A DNA stretch of 64,000 nucleotides from UBA1672 sp050633505 (GCA_050633505.1 JBOEGQ010000013.1:186001-250000); one strand, 5' to 3'; shown: positions 9,228-19,325, numbered from the stretch's first letter. Notes: generated by a model not told the origin, from the letters alone. Made by a program: numbers and translations.

Positions 9228-10223
9228 TTGGCTGACTTTTTGCAGTTGTGTTTGTTGTTTTTTGGCGCGGGCTTTCATGTAGCGATTACACAGAGCCTTG
9301 ACCTCAGTTTCAAAATCTTCGCCGGTCTTTCCAACTGTGCCGTCTAATCCGTTATTTACAAGGTGTGATAATGTTTGCCTTTGGGATTCTAGAATTTCAA
9401 GAATAACGGAATCTATTTCATTCACGTTTTCAAGAAAAGCCAGAAGGATATCGGCCAGGTTGCCTACCAAATCATATTTAAAGATTCTTGCATTTGCTTT
9501 GAGTTGCATAATCGGTAGAGTGAGATCTTCGAGTAGATATCCGTTCGATTGGTCTGCTGAGTCATTACGTGCTTTGTTTAACGTATTATGTAGCTGATTC
9601 AAAAAGCCAATCGCAATAGGGGGGAAGTCTATCTCGTTTTGATCCAGAATTTCCTGAGATTTTTCAATCGTGGATTCATCTACTGTTTCGACCCCTGCTT
9701 TTTCAATCAGGTCTGTATTGGCCTTTATCTTTTTTCTGGTTTCCTTCTGGCGCGTATTATCAGGATGGTTCGGGGCGTCTGTTCGTCGCCTGTCAGGGCC
9801 AATAAAATCCGGCAAGAAGATAAAATCTCTGGGATTTTTAATGACGTGATTTAATCGTTTTGCGATATCTTCGGCTGTGAACGGCTTGGTTAGGAATTCT
9901 GTGACACCGCAATCTCTTGCTTCTGTGATGCGTGACCGCGATCCAAATCCGCTTAACATGATAATGGGGATGCTTTTGTTATGTGAATCGTCTGCTTGGC
10001 GAATTTTTCTGATCAAGTTTAATCCGTCCATACCGGGCATTTCCCAGTCTGTAAATATAATGTCTGGTTTGACTTCCAAATAAACGCGGTATGCTTCTTG
10101 CCCGTCTTTTGCCCCGATAACTTGTCCAACATCCATTGCGGATAGCAATTCTATGATCAATTTGCGCATAGGCGCCAGATCTTCAACAACCAGAATGTTG
10201 AGCGTTTTTAAGTTTAAGGTCAT
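9219..10223 (-). CDS. Response regulator with REC domain and long C-terminal extension
   Basis: The 334-residue protein has an N-terminal receiver domain (about 8-125) with acidic pocket residues near 14-15, phosphoacceptor Asp59 in IIFTDWEMPG, and the conserved Lys113 of LTKPF. A GPDRRRT motif (142-148), which I associate with alphaproteobacterial receiver proteins, precedes a helical C-terminal region (about 170-334) with no DNA-binding or GGDEF domain that I can recognise. Output is therefore probably by protein-protein contact. It is divergent from the giant adhesin gene and could regulate adhesion, but that link rests only on position. Confidence 0.8.
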   Translation of the reverse strand: MTLNLKTLNILVVEDLAPMRKLIIELLSAMDVGQVIGAKDGQEAYRVYLEVKPDIIFTDWEMPGMDGLNLIRKIRQADDSHNKSIPIIMLSGFGSRSRITEARDCGVTEFLTKPFTAEDIAKRLNHVIKNPRDFIFLPDFIGPDRRRTDAPNHPDNTRQKETRKKIKANTDLIEKAGVETVDESTIEKSQEILDQNEIDFPPIAIGFLNQLHNTLNKARNDSADQSNGYLLEDLTLPIMQLKANARIFKYDLVGNLADILLAFLENVNEIDSVILEILESQRQTLSHLVNNGLDGTVGKTGEDFETEVKALCNRYMKARAKKQQTQLQKVSQNK

Positions 10224-10427
10224 CGTCTACCGTGTTTTTTTATCTGATATATTATAGTATGCACAAGTATTCAGTGCAAAGCACTATAATGATAATATTT
10301 AAATATCTTTAGGTTATATTGATCGTTTTCTTGCCAGAATTTTTTTTATTTGAAAGTGAAAGTAAAAAAGCGTCTTGTATATGCGGATTATGTTGCTTTG
10401 CGGCATAGCTCTTTTTTCATAATTTTT
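10224..10427. other. AT-rich divergent intergenic region
   Basis: This stretch lies between the response regulator start and the adhesin promoter. It is strongly AT-rich with runs of T and no open frame of note. I see no RNA gene or repeat. Upstream regulatory sites for the adhesin are the likely content. Confidence 0.4.
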
Positions 10428-10457
10428 TTGACATAGTGCTTTTCATTCTGTTATAAC
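10428..10457 (+). promoter_or_regulatory. Sigma-70 promoter of the adhesin gene
   Basis: TTGACA (10428-10433, a perfect -35) is separated by 18 bases from TATAAC (10452-10457, five of six matches to the -10). Transcription would begin near 10464, giving an 88-base leader before the preferred ATG at 10552. Confidence 0.65.
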
Positions 10458-10551
10458 GCCCAGATTATTTTATTAACGAAATATTAATATTCAGTCGGGG
10501 GCGGCGGATTTTTAAGAATTCGAATACCTGAGTTGAATGAGGAGTACCACT

Positions 10552-13500
10552 ATGGCTGATCACGCGCAGAATAAGAATCAGAACACACCATCAGAAAATA
10601 CACAGAAAACATGTGACGTTCACCCCGATGGTGTTGACCAGAATGTATCAATTGCGGATTTACGCGCGGAACTTGATCTTGAAGATCTGTCCGTTTCCGA
10701 GACTACTCCGACAGAAAATGCAGCGGTTACAGAAGATAGTGCCGATATTGCAGGTAAAGATTACACACAAATTGAAGAAGCCTCCGTTGATGAAGTGGTA
10801 ACAGAGCCACCCCAAGATGCTTTGGCAACCAAAGAAGAGGAAGGCATTGCATCTACCGATGAGGCGGGCAATGCAGATGACATCGCGGCGATTGAGCCTG
10901 CGGCGGGAGAAAAAGTTCTACAGGCAGCAGAAGAAAATGCGCAATCTGATGCGTTGCTTTATAATACGTCAGAACGTCTTGCGGGAATTGAACCGGAGGC
11001 AGGGCCGAATACGACAGGTGGTGCGTCATCTGGCCGTGGTTACGGATTCCAGAGTAGCTTTGATGCACAAGGTGTATTGTCTTTAGATGATGTCGGCCCG
11101 ATTGATCCGACACAGTTACAATATGGTATTGAACAGCGCCGTGATGATCGTTTTTTCGTTGAGGAAGCTGCTTTGCCAAGCCTTAATCCTGAATTTGAGA
11201 TCGCCGATCACGTGGTTTACGAAGATGGTGATGTGACGGTTATCACATTTGCCGCGGCGGAGTTACCAAGTAGTACGCTAACTGTTGTTATTTCCGATAT
11301 TCCTACTGGTTGGAGTGTGACCGATGAGGCATATGATGCCGGTGGTGTTTTAATTGGTACAGGTGTTTTTGACTCAGTTACAGGAACATGGACGATTACG
11401 CTTCCTGCGGGGGAGACCTTGAACGGTGGACCGGTATTCTCTCCACCAGCGGATAGCGATGTTGACGCACTTAACCTGACACTGACTGTAAACGAGAATA
11501 ATGCAGGGACAGGGCAAAGTGGTTCTGCATCAGGAAATTTTGACATCACTGTTGATGCGGTTGCGGATGCACCGGATGTTGATGCAAAAGATGACAGCGG
11601 TAATGAAGGTGAGACGCTTGATATCGATGTTTCTGCACTGACAGGTGAGGAAGTGAATAACGGCGCTGGTGCAGATGATGGATCAGAAAGCATTGTCGGA
11701 TATCAAATTTCAGGTGTTCCGGCCGGATTTACATTATCTGCGGGTACAGAAACGGCACCGGGTTCAGGTATCTATACATTTACACCTGCCGAAATTGCGG
11801 GACTAACAATTACACCGACAAACCCGGACTTCTCAGGTTCTCTTAATCTGGATGTAACGGTCTTTACAACAGAGACCCCGGTTACGGATGGTGAATTTGA
11901 TCTGACGAATAATGATGCGCAGGATACAGACGATCTTGTTCTGACGTGGAAGCCTGTTGCGGATGAGCCATCCTTAAAGGTGGATGATGCGCAAGTTAAA
12001 GAAGACTCTTCTGTTTTTGTACCTGTTCAAGCGCAGCTTGCAGATACGGATGGATCTGAATTCTTAACAATTACGGTTGATGGTATTCCCGCAACTTGGG
12101 GATTCTCAGGTGCCGGTTGGGTGCAGACAGGCCCGAATACTTACGAAGTTACCGTACCTGCGGGATCGAATTATGCGGATGGGTTTACACTGACGCCTCC
12201 GGCGGATAGCGATGTTGACCTTACAGGTATCACTGTGACGGCAACATCAACAGAGGTTGCAAATGGTGACAGCGCCTCTATTTCAGAGCAGATCGATGTT
12301 ATTGTAGATGCGGTTTATGATGACCCGACCGTTGACGGACAAAATAACGTCGGTAAAGAAAATGACGTTCTTGATATTGATATTACAGGCGCGGCAGGTG
12401 ATACAGACGGTTCCGAGACTGTTGTGAAATACCAGATTTCAGATGTACCGACAGGCTTTACCTTTAATCAGGGTACAGATCTTGGCGGCGGTGTTTGGGA
12501 ATTTACACCTGCGGAAACGACAGGTTTGACAATTACACCACCGACAGACTTTGTTGGTAATATTGATTTGACGGTTACAATTTTCACGACGGAAAATCCG
12601 GTTACAGATGGTGAATTTGACACAACGGATAACGATGCAACAGAGACTGATGTCTTTAACCTAAAATGGAAGCCCGTTGCAAATCCACCGGAAGTTAAGG
12701 TGAATAACGGTGTTGATGATGCGCTTGTGAAAGAAGATAATTCTGTTGATGTGCCGATCACAGCAACACTTGATCCCGCCGGATCAGGTAACGAAATCCT
12801 AACGGTTACCGTGACTGGTATTGATCCATCATGGGGCTTTAGTGCGCCAGTGGGGATCTATACGCCGTTAACAGGCACATGGACAATTACATTGGCACCG
12901 GGTGAGAACCTGAACACTGTCTTTACATTTACACCACCTGCAGATAGCGATATTGATCTTACAGGTCTTCAGGCAACTGCGAGTGCGTATGAGCCGTCAA
13001 CAGATACAACGGCCAATGCAACACCGGATGATTTCCAAATCATCGTGGATGCGGTTGCGGATAATCCGACAATTGATGCGGATAATGATGCAGGTACAGA
13101 AGGTTCTACACTGGATATTGATATCTCTGCCTTTACAGGTGAGGTCATCAACAATGGCGTGGGTATGGATGATGGTTCTGAGACGATTACAGGATACCAA
13201 ATTTCAGGTGTACCTGCAGGATTTGTTCTTTCAGCAGGAACGGAAACATTTCCCGGATCAGGTGTTTACACACTAACTCCTGCGGAAATTGCCGGTCTGA
13301 CAATCACACCGCCTGATTCCAACTTCTCCGGGTCTTTAACATTGACTGCGACTGTTCTGACGACAGAAAATCCGGTTACAGATGGTGAGTTTGACACAAC
13401 GGATAACAATGCGCAGGCCTCTGACAAATTTACATTAACGTGGAAGCCGGTTATTAACCCGCCAACAATTAAAGTGAATGGCGGTGTTGATGACGCCCTT

Positions 13501-16500
13501 GTTAAGGAAGATAATTCCATTGACGTGCCAATCACAGCACAGCTTGGTGCGAACCCAGCTGCGGGTGAGTACCTAACTGTGACGGTAACAGGTATTAATC
13601 CGGATTGGGGGGATTTCTCTGCGCCGATTGGTACGTATACACCTGCGACAGGAACATGGACGATTACATTGGCACCGGGTGAAAGTCTGGACACAGTGTT
13701 TACGTTTACGCCTGATGGCGATAGTGATATTGACCTGACAGGTTTGGTTGCAACAGTGGTTGCAACGGATCCGGGGGTAACGCCTGCATTAACCGCACAA
13801 GACACGGATGGCTTTAACGTTATTGTTGATGCCGTTGCAGATGCGCCAAATCTGGATGCCGGTACTGCCTCAGGTGAAGAGGGTACAACCATTCCTTTGA
13901 CAATTACGACATCTGTAAACGACGTCGACGGTTCAGAAGTTATTGAAGTGATTAAAATCAGTAACCTTCCGACAGGTGCAACATTAACAGCAGGTACATA
14001 TGATGCGATTAATGATGTGTGGTTGCTCGATCCTGCTGACCTTACCGGTTTGGGTATTGTTATTCCCGATGGTGTAACAGGGGATTTTGTTCTTGATGTT
14101 GAATCAGTGGCGTTTGAGCAAAATACAAATGGTACAGAAGTTGATCTGACTGATAACCGCGCAAGTGCCTTTGATACGATCAAGCTTCATATTGATGAAG
14201 ATGATATTCCGGTTGTTAAGGGTGATGAAGTAACGGTTGATGAAACAGATCTTGCGCCAACAACGGCTGCGTCCGGTAATATCGCCGCAGACTTTGGTGC
14301 AGATGCGCCGGGTACGATTGAGGGTAATGGTACGTTCTTTGTCGGTGATCTGAAATCCGGCGGCGTTGATGTCGATGTGACATTCGATGCACAAAGCAAT
14401 ACATATACCGGTATGGCGGGTACAGAGACCATCTTTACTCTTGTTATCGACGGTGCAACTGGCGATTATACCTTCACATTGGAAGGTGTTGTTGATCACC
14501 CTGATGCGACGGACCACAATGACTCTCTACCTCTTGAATTTGGCGTAACTGCAAAAGACAGTGACGATGATACAGCGAATGCGGTTATTACAGTAAATAT
14601 TCTGGATGATGGCCCGGTTATTCATAACAAATTTAAATGGGTTGATGAAACGGATCTTAAAGATGGCCCGATTGGCTATACGCACACGCTTGGCTTTGAC
14701 TTTGGTGAAGATGGCGCGGGATCAATCGATCCAAGTGGGACATTTACCGCACATTTCCAAGTTGGTGGCCAGAATCAGCCATTAACATCCGGCGGTGCGG
14801 ATATTGATGTTGCAACGACTGCAAATGGTTATGTCGGGACTGCGAATGGTGAGATCATCTTTACTCTGACAATTGATGATCAGACAGGTGAATATACCTA
14901 TACGCAGTTCAAAACGATTGATCACCCTGATAAGACAAATCATGATGATGTGATTTGGTTGAAATTCGGTGTGAAGATCACGGATGCGGATGGCGATACA
15001 GATACAGCCATTATCGGTGTTGATGTTCACGATGATGGCCCTGTGATCCATGATAAATTTAAACAGGTTGATGAAACGGATCTTAAAGATGGTTCGATTG
15101 GTTATACGAAAACTTTGGATTTTGATTTTGGCCAAGATGGCGCGGGATCAATTGATCCGACGGGTAAGTTTACCGCACATTTCCAAGTCGGTGGCCAGAA
15201 CCAGCAATTGACGTCAGGTGGTGAAAACATTGATGTTGTTGCAACGGCAAACGGTTATGTCGGAACCGCGAATGGTGAAGTTATATTCACTCTGACAATT
15301 AATGATCAAACGGGTGAGTACACGTATACACAGCTTAAAACAATTGATCATCCTGATGAGAATAACCCTGATGATGTAATTTGGTTGAAATTCGAAGTTC
15401 AGATCACAGATGCAGATGGTGACACGGATACGGCCATTATTGGTGTTGATGTGCATGATGATGGTGTAGATGCGCATGATGACTGTGTTGAGTTCAATGC
15501 ATCTGAAGGTTCATTAGATGGTAATGTTGTTGCGAATGATGTGAAATCACAAGATGCTGATAATACGGTAACGCAAATTAAGTTCGAAGGAACCGTTGTT
15601 GATGTTCCTGAAAATGGTGACTATGTTACGATTGATGGTGAATTCGGTACGTTGAGTATCAATAATACAGGTGATTACACCTATACATCGTTCGATGATG
15701 CCTTTGCGCCTGTCGGTGGTGGTAATGCTTCACTTGACCCTGTCGAGGCAGATGTTTCCGGTATTCAAGAGTCTTTAACTAAAGATGGCATTACGGTTTC
15801 TGTTGCTAATGCAGGGGATTTCGATATCAGTTGGGTGGATACTGCAGATGGTAGTGGTCTTGGCATTGATAATTTAAATAATGGTGATAGCCCGAAGGTA
15901 TGGCCGAAAGGTGAAACATTTGACATCGCCTTTGATCAGGATGCTGAGAAAGTTACGCTGACCATTGCAGAGTTGGGTAGCAATAATAACAGCGGTAATT
16001 ATGGCCTCGATTATGTTGTAACGCTGGCCGATGGTACACAAGTTACCGGTGAGCAGCAATTCGTGCCGGGTGAAATCATTGATGGGCACTTTACATTCTC
16101 CCTTGATGCGTCTGACTTTGGTGGTCAATTGATTACAAGCATCGAGATTAATTCGACAAATGACGGCGATTACAACGGCGCGTCATTCTTGCTTAATAAT
16201 GTTGAAGTGGAATATCCGGGTGAGCATGAAGAGTGTGTTCAGGATGTCTTTGAATATGTTCTGCAAGATGGTGATGATGATAGTGATACCGCGCAGTTGA
16301 AAATCAAGACATTTGCACCGGAAGAAGATCTTATTGTTGGCCAGAATGTTGATGATGTCGATAGTTCTGATGTTCCACACCTTGTTAATGGTGATGAGGG
16401 TGTAATTGATGGCGGCGCAGGGAACGATATTCTTGTTGGTGATGCCGGTGGCTCATTCATTGAACAGCAAACACAAGATTATAACTTTGTGTTTATTCTG

Positions 16501-17766
16501 GATGTGTCGGGTTCTATGGGGTCGACAACGGATGCAAACTCGAAAATATCCTTGTTGAAGGATGCTGTTGAGAATTTGCTTACGGATATTAGCTCATATG
16601 ATGATGGGCAGATCCGAGTACATTTGGTTCCGTTCGCAGGAAGTGCGCAAACATCTGGTACATTTACAATTACAGATGCAGGTGAATTGCAGAATCTTCT
16701 GGATTATCTGGATGCGTTGGCCACAGGTGGTACGACAAATTATGAAGATCCAATGCAAGATGCGATCGCATGGTTAAGCGGTTCTGAGCCACTTGGAGAT
16801 AATGCGATTACAACGACGTACTTTATTTCTGATGGCCAGCCAAATCGTTATGTGAACGCATCCGGCGATGTTGCAAGTGGTGATGCTGCGACAGTTCTGG
16901 ATGAAATTACAGGTGGTGATGGTACTGACGAGGTTGCGACGTTGCAGGCGCTTAGCGATGATGTGATTGCAGTTGGTATTAATATTGGCGCAGGTATTAC
17001 AAACTTGAACGTTATTGATACGGATGGTACGGCGCTCAATATTGATGAGCCGAGTGATCTTACAGTTGCTCTTGCTGATACAAGCCCACTTGATAAGCTT
17101 TCTGCCGCTGGTGGTGATAAAATTGAAGGTGGTGATGGTAATGACATTATCTTTGGTGATGTGCTTTATACTGATGATCTGTCAGATGTACATGGTCTGG
17201 CGCTGGATGATGGTGCAGGTTGGGAAACATTTGAGCGTCTTGAAAATGGCGAGAGCACGGTTGATCCGGACTGGTCACGTGATGAGACGATTGATTATAT
17301 TCAGAATAATGCGGAAAGTCTGGCTCAGGAATCTGTGAATTCCAAAGGTGAAGGTCGTGACGGTGGCGATGACATCATTAACGGTGGCGCAGGCAATGAT
17401 ATTATCTTTGGTCAAGAAGGAAATGACGTGATTTCCGGTGGCCTGGGTAGTGATATTCTGTACGGTGGTTCTGGTGCGGACATATTCCTGTATGAGGCCA
17501 TTACAGAAGGTGGTGATACCATTGCAGACTTTGATTCAGTAGAGGGCGACCAGCTTGACTTGTCACTTCTGTTGGCTGGATATGATGATCTGACGCACGA
17601 TATTGCAGATTTTGTTATCGCAACGGAAAGTAACGGAAATACTATTATTTCTGTTGATCAGAGCGGTAATGCAGGTGCGACAGGCGTTGTCGAAATTGCA
17701 GTTCTTCAGGGCGTAACTGGCCTTGATCTGGATACTGCTATTAAGGCGGATACCACGACTGTTTAA
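10552..17766 (+). CDS. Giant RTX adhesin with tandem repeats and VWA domain, type I secreted
   Basis: About 2404 residues, very acidic and rich in Asp, Thr, Val and Gly, almost without Cys: a secreted repetitive adhesin. The order is: an N-terminal acidic segment with a PAAG site (10897-10908); about three repeats of ~250 residues, each opening with VDAV[AY]D; T1SS-143-type repeats (two near-identical 142-residue copies at 14605-15456 and a diverged one before); a VCBS-like region; RTX nonapeptides. A von Willebrand A domain with MIDAS motif DVSGS (from 16501) follows, then more RTX nonapeptides (GGAGNDIIFGQEGND) and a C-terminal type I secretion target domain. The ATG at 10552 has AGGAG 7 bases upstream; an ATG 15 bases earlier lacks this. 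The function is inferred as surface or biofilm attachment. Confidence 0.9.
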   Translation: MADHAQNKNQNTPSENTQKTCDVHPDGVDQNVSIADLRAELDLEDLSVSETTPTENAAVTEDSADIAGKDYTQIEEASVDEVVTEPPQDALATKEEEGIASTDEAGNADDIAAIEPAAGEKVLQAAEENAQSDALLYNTSERLAGIEPEAGPNTTGGASSGRGYGFQSSFDAQGVLSLDDVGPIDPTQLQYGIEQRRDDRFFVEEAALPSLNPEFEIADHVVYEDGDVTVITFAAAELPSSTLTVVISDIPTGWSVTDEAYDAGGVLIGTGVFDSVTGTWTITLPAGETLNGGPVFSPPADSDVDALNLTLTVNENNAGTGQSGSASGNFDITVDAVADAPDVDAKDDSGNEGETLDIDVSALTGEEVNNGAGADDGSESIVGYQISGVPAGFTLSAGTETAPGSGIYTFTPAEIAGLTITPTNPDFSGSLNLDVTVFTTETPVTDGEFDLTNNDAQDTDDLVLTWKPVADEPSLKVDDAQVKEDSSVFVPVQAQLADTDGSEFLTITVDGIPATWGFSGAGWVQTGPNTYEVTVPAGSNYADGFTLTPPADSDVDLTGITVTATSTEVANGDSASISEQIDVIVDAVYDDPTVDGQNNVGKENDVLDIDITGAAGDTDGSETVVKYQISDVPTGFTFNQGTDLGGGVWEFTPAETTGLTITPPTDFVGNIDLTVTIFTTENPVTDGEFDTTDNDATETDVFNLKWKPVANPPEVKVNNGVDDALVKEDNSVDVPITATLDPAGSGNEILTVTVTGIDPSWGFSAPVGIYTPLTGTWTITLAPGENLNTVFTFTPPADSDIDLTGLQATASAYEPSTDTTANATPDDFQIIVDAVADNPTIDADNDAGTEGSTLDIDISAFTGEVINNGVGMDDGSETITGYQISGVPAGFVLSAGTETFPGSGVYTLTPAEIAGLTITPPDSNFSGSLTLTATVLTTENPVTDGEFDTTDNNAQASDKFTLTWKPVINPPTIKVNGGVDDALVKEDNSIDVPITAQLGANPAAGEYLTVTVTGINPDWGDFSAPIGTYTPATGTWTITLAPGESLDTVFTFTPDGDSDIDLTGLVATVVATDPGVTPALTAQDTDGFNVIVDAVADAPNLDAGTASGEEGTTIPLTITTSVNDVDGSEVIEVIKISNLPTGATLTAGTYDAINDVWLLDPADLTGLGIVIPDGVTGDFVLDVESVAFEQNTNGTEVDLTDNRASAFDTIKLHIDEDDIPVVKGDEVTVDETDLAPTTAASGNIAADFGADAPGTIEGNGTFFVGDLKSGGVDVDVTFDAQSNTYTGMAGTETIFTLVIDGATGDYTFTLEGVVDHPDATDHNDSLPLEFGVTAKDSDDDTANAVITVNILDDGPVIHNKFKWVDETDLKDGPIGYTHTLGFDFGEDGAGSIDPSGTFTAHFQVGGQNQPLTSGGADIDVATTANGYVGTANGEIIFTLTIDDQTGEYTYTQFKTIDHPDKTNHDDVIWLKFGVKITDADGDTDTAIIGVDVHDDGPVIHDKFKQVDETDLKDGSIGYTKTLDFDFGQDGAGSIDPTGKFTAHFQVGGQNQQLTSGGENIDVVATANGYVGTANGEVIFTLTINDQTGEYTYTQLKTIDHPDENNPDDVIWLKFEVQITDADGDTDTAIIGVDVHDDGVDAHDDCVEFNASEGSLDGNVVANDVKSQDADNTVTQIKFEGTVVDVPENGDYVTIDGEFGTLSINNTGDYTYTSFDDAFAPVGGGNASLDPVEADVSGIQESLTKDGITVSVANAGDFDISWVDTADGSGLGIDNLNNGDSPKVWPKGETFDIAFDQDAEKVTLTIAELGSNNNSGNYGLDYVVTLADGTQVTGEQQFVPGEIIDGHFTFSLDASDFGGQLITSIEINSTNDGDYNGASFLLNNVEVEYPGEHEECVQDVFEYVLQDGDDDSDTAQLKIKTFAPEEDLIVGQNVDDVDSSDVPHLVNGDEGVIDGGAGNDILVGDAGGSFIEQQTQDYNFVFILDVSGSMGSTTDANSKISLLKDAVENLLTDISSYDDGQIRVHLVPFAGSAQTSGTFTITDAGELQNLLDYLDALATGGTTNYEDPMQDAIAWLSGSEPLGDNAITTTYFISDGQPNRYVNASGDVASGDAATVLDEITGGDGTDEVATLQALSDDVIAVGINIGAGITNLNVIDTDGTALNIDEPSDLTVALADTSPLDKLSAAGGDKIEGGDGNDIIFGDVLYTDDLSDVHGLALDDGAGWETFERLENGESTVDPDWSRDETIDYIQNNAESLAQESVNSKGEGRDGGDDIINGGAGNDIIFGQEGNDVISGGLGSDILYGGSGADIFLYEAITEGGDTIADFDSVEGDQLDLSLLLAGYDDLTHDIADFVIATESNGNTIISVDQSGNAGATGVVEIAVLQGVTGLDLDTAIKADTTTV
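11551..13850 (+). repeat. Tandem ~250-residue repeats inside the adhesin
   Basis: The module boundary VDAV[AY]D recurs at about 11551, 12304, 13045 and 13828, a spacing of 740-785 bases. Inside each unit the phrases GYQISGVPAGF (or a variant), TPAE[IT][AT]GLTITP, ENPVTDGEFD and WKPV recur in the same order. The units are clearly related but diverged, and the last is shorter. They are predicted beta-sandwich stalk domains. Confidence 0.8.
14605..15456 (+). repeat. Two near-identical 426-base tandem repeats (T1SS-143 type)
   Basis: Copy 1 spans 14605-15030 and copy 2 spans 15031-15456, exactly 142 codons each. Each opens with DDGPVIH and contains VDETDLKDG, GSIDP, AHFQVGGQNQ, GYVGTANGE and IDHPD. 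Their length and content match the 143-residue repeat known in type I secreted proteins. A more diverged copy precedes them (about 14200-14604). Confidence 0.85.
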
Positions 17767-17930
17767 TTGTAAAAGAGGATATATTCCGTCTTCTAAGTGA
17801 TTGAATCACAAAAAGTAATACTTGCTTTTGTGGATAAAAACAGGCATAAGATAGGGTGTAATCCTCACCGGGCTGGTGAATGAGATTTAAAAAAGACTAG
17901 AGTTTCTATATTTAACACGAGGTAATGACT

Positions 17931-19325
17931 GTGATTTTGAGTAAGAAAATGCGTGCTCTTTGTTTGAGTGCTGCGGTATCTGCATTGGTTTTGACAAGTG
18001 CAGGTCAGGCTTTCTCTGGGGAAAATGATGTGAAGACGCTGCGAGATGCACTTGCGGTGGGTATTTCCACAAACCCTGAGTATGGTGTTGTTGCGGCAAG
18101 CCGTCGTGCAACGGATGAGGAATTGGAACAGGGTGAAGCTCTGTTTTTACCGTCTGTTGATTTGAATGGTGACTTCGGTTTTGAATATACGGATGATCCT
18201 TCGACACGTGCTGGTGGCGATGATGATACAGAAGAATTATGGCGCAAGGAAGTTGGTGTGACACTGACGCAGCTATTATTTGATGGTTTTGAAGCACGTT
18301 ACGAAGTGCAACGTCAACAAGCGCGTGTTCTTTCATCGGCTGAGCGTGTGCGTGAGACGGCGGAACTTGTCGGTTTGTCGATCGTTGAATCCTATCTTGA
18401 AGTTTTACGTCAGCGTCAGTTGCTTTTAATTGCACGTGACAATGTTGAAGATCACCTGAATATCCTTGGGCAGATTGAAGACGGTATTAAGGCAGGACGT
18501 TCAACAGGCGCGGATGGTGAGCAGGCAAAGGCTCGTCTTGCATCTGCACGTGCAACAGAATCCGCAACACGCGAAGCTTTACGCGTTGCAGAGGCACAAT
18601 ATATTCTTGAGGTAGGTGATCCTGCCGGTGAAATTGAAATGCCACTTATTCCATTTGATACTTTGGCACAAGATGTTGATGCAGAAACGCTTGAAACACT
18701 AGCGCATAGCCCGACATTGGACATTTTTGCAGCAGATATCGAAGTTGCTTATGCCGAGGCACAAGGCACAAAATCAACACAGTACCCTCAGCTTGATTTG
18801 CAGTTAAATGCACGCACAGGCCATGATCTTGGCGGTACAGAAGGACGCGATACAAGTGCGTCTGCTTTGGTTGTGATGAACTGGAACCTGTATCGCGGTG
18901 GTGCGGATGTTGCCCGTCAACGTGAATTTGTTCACCGTCATCAGCAATCAAAAGAAGCACGCACAGAGGCAGCACGCGCTGTTGAAAATGATGTACGCCA
19001 GACATGGGCAAGCATGGTTTCATCTGGTGAGCGCGCCGTTCAATTTGCTGCTCAGGCAGATGCAAACACTGAAGTTGTCAAAGCTTACCAGGATCAGTTC
19101 AATTTGGATCGTCGTACATTGCTTGATGTTCTGGACGCACAAAATGAATTGTTCGTTTCCCGCAGTAACGCGGTTGACTCTGAATTTTTGGAAACGTTGG
19201 CTGTTTACCGTCTTCTTGCCTTGAAGGGGCGTTTGTTACCGACAATGGATGTTGCATATCCACGTGAAAGCGTTGTTGCATCTGGTGACAAGTGGTCATA
19301 TAAAGAGCAACAAAAGGCGCGATAG
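17931..19325 (+). CDS. TolC-family outer membrane channel of the type I secretion system
   Basis: The product is about 464 residues with a cleavable signal peptide (hydrophobic LCLSAAVSALVLTSAGQAF). The remainder is long helices with the duplicated TolC layout: TLRDALAVGISTNPEYGVV near the start and the equivalent second-half motif around TLLDVLDAQNELF, plus LTQLLFDGF and NWNLYRGG segments. It forms the outer-membrane exit of the adhesin secretion pathway. GTG at 17931 is preferred because GAGG lies 8 bases upstream; the in-frame ATG at 17925 is only 2 bases from it. It sits 164 bases after the adhesin and 45 before the ABC transporter. Confidence 0.9.
   Translation: MILSKKMRALCLSAAVSALVLTSAGQAFSGENDVKTLRDALAVGISTNPEYGVVAASRRATDEELEQGEALFLPSVDLNGDFGFEYTDDPSTRAGGDDDTEELWRKEVGVTLTQLLFDGFEARYEVQRQQARVLSSAERVRETAELVGLSIVESYLEVLRQRQLLLIARDNVEDHLNILGQIEDGIKAGRSTGADGEQAKARLASARATESATREALRVAEAQYILEVGDPAGEIEMPLIPFDTLAQDVDAETLETLAHSPTLDIFAADIEVAYAEAQGTKSTQYPQLDLQLNARTGHDLGGTEGRDTSASALVVMNWNLYRGGADVARQREFVHRHQQSKEARTEAARAVENDVRQTWASMVSSGERAVQFAAQADANTEVVKAYQDQFNLDRRTLLDVLDAQNELFVSRSNAVDSEFLETLAVYRLLALKGRLLPTMDVAYPRESVVASGDKWSYKEQQKAR

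Noticed and set aside
13266..14183. A 305-codon open frame on the minus strand inside the adhesin gene
   Set aside because: It runs antisense to a strongly supported repetitive coding region whose composition leaves the opposite strand free of stops. Its translation is a low-complexity Ser/Thr/Val/Pro text with no domain, and similar shadows appear along the whole adhesin.
17808..17833. CACAAAA...TTTTGTG hairpin after the adhesin gene
   Set aside because: The stem is AT-rich with a bulge and no U-tract, so a terminator separating the adhesin from its secretion genes is not supported.
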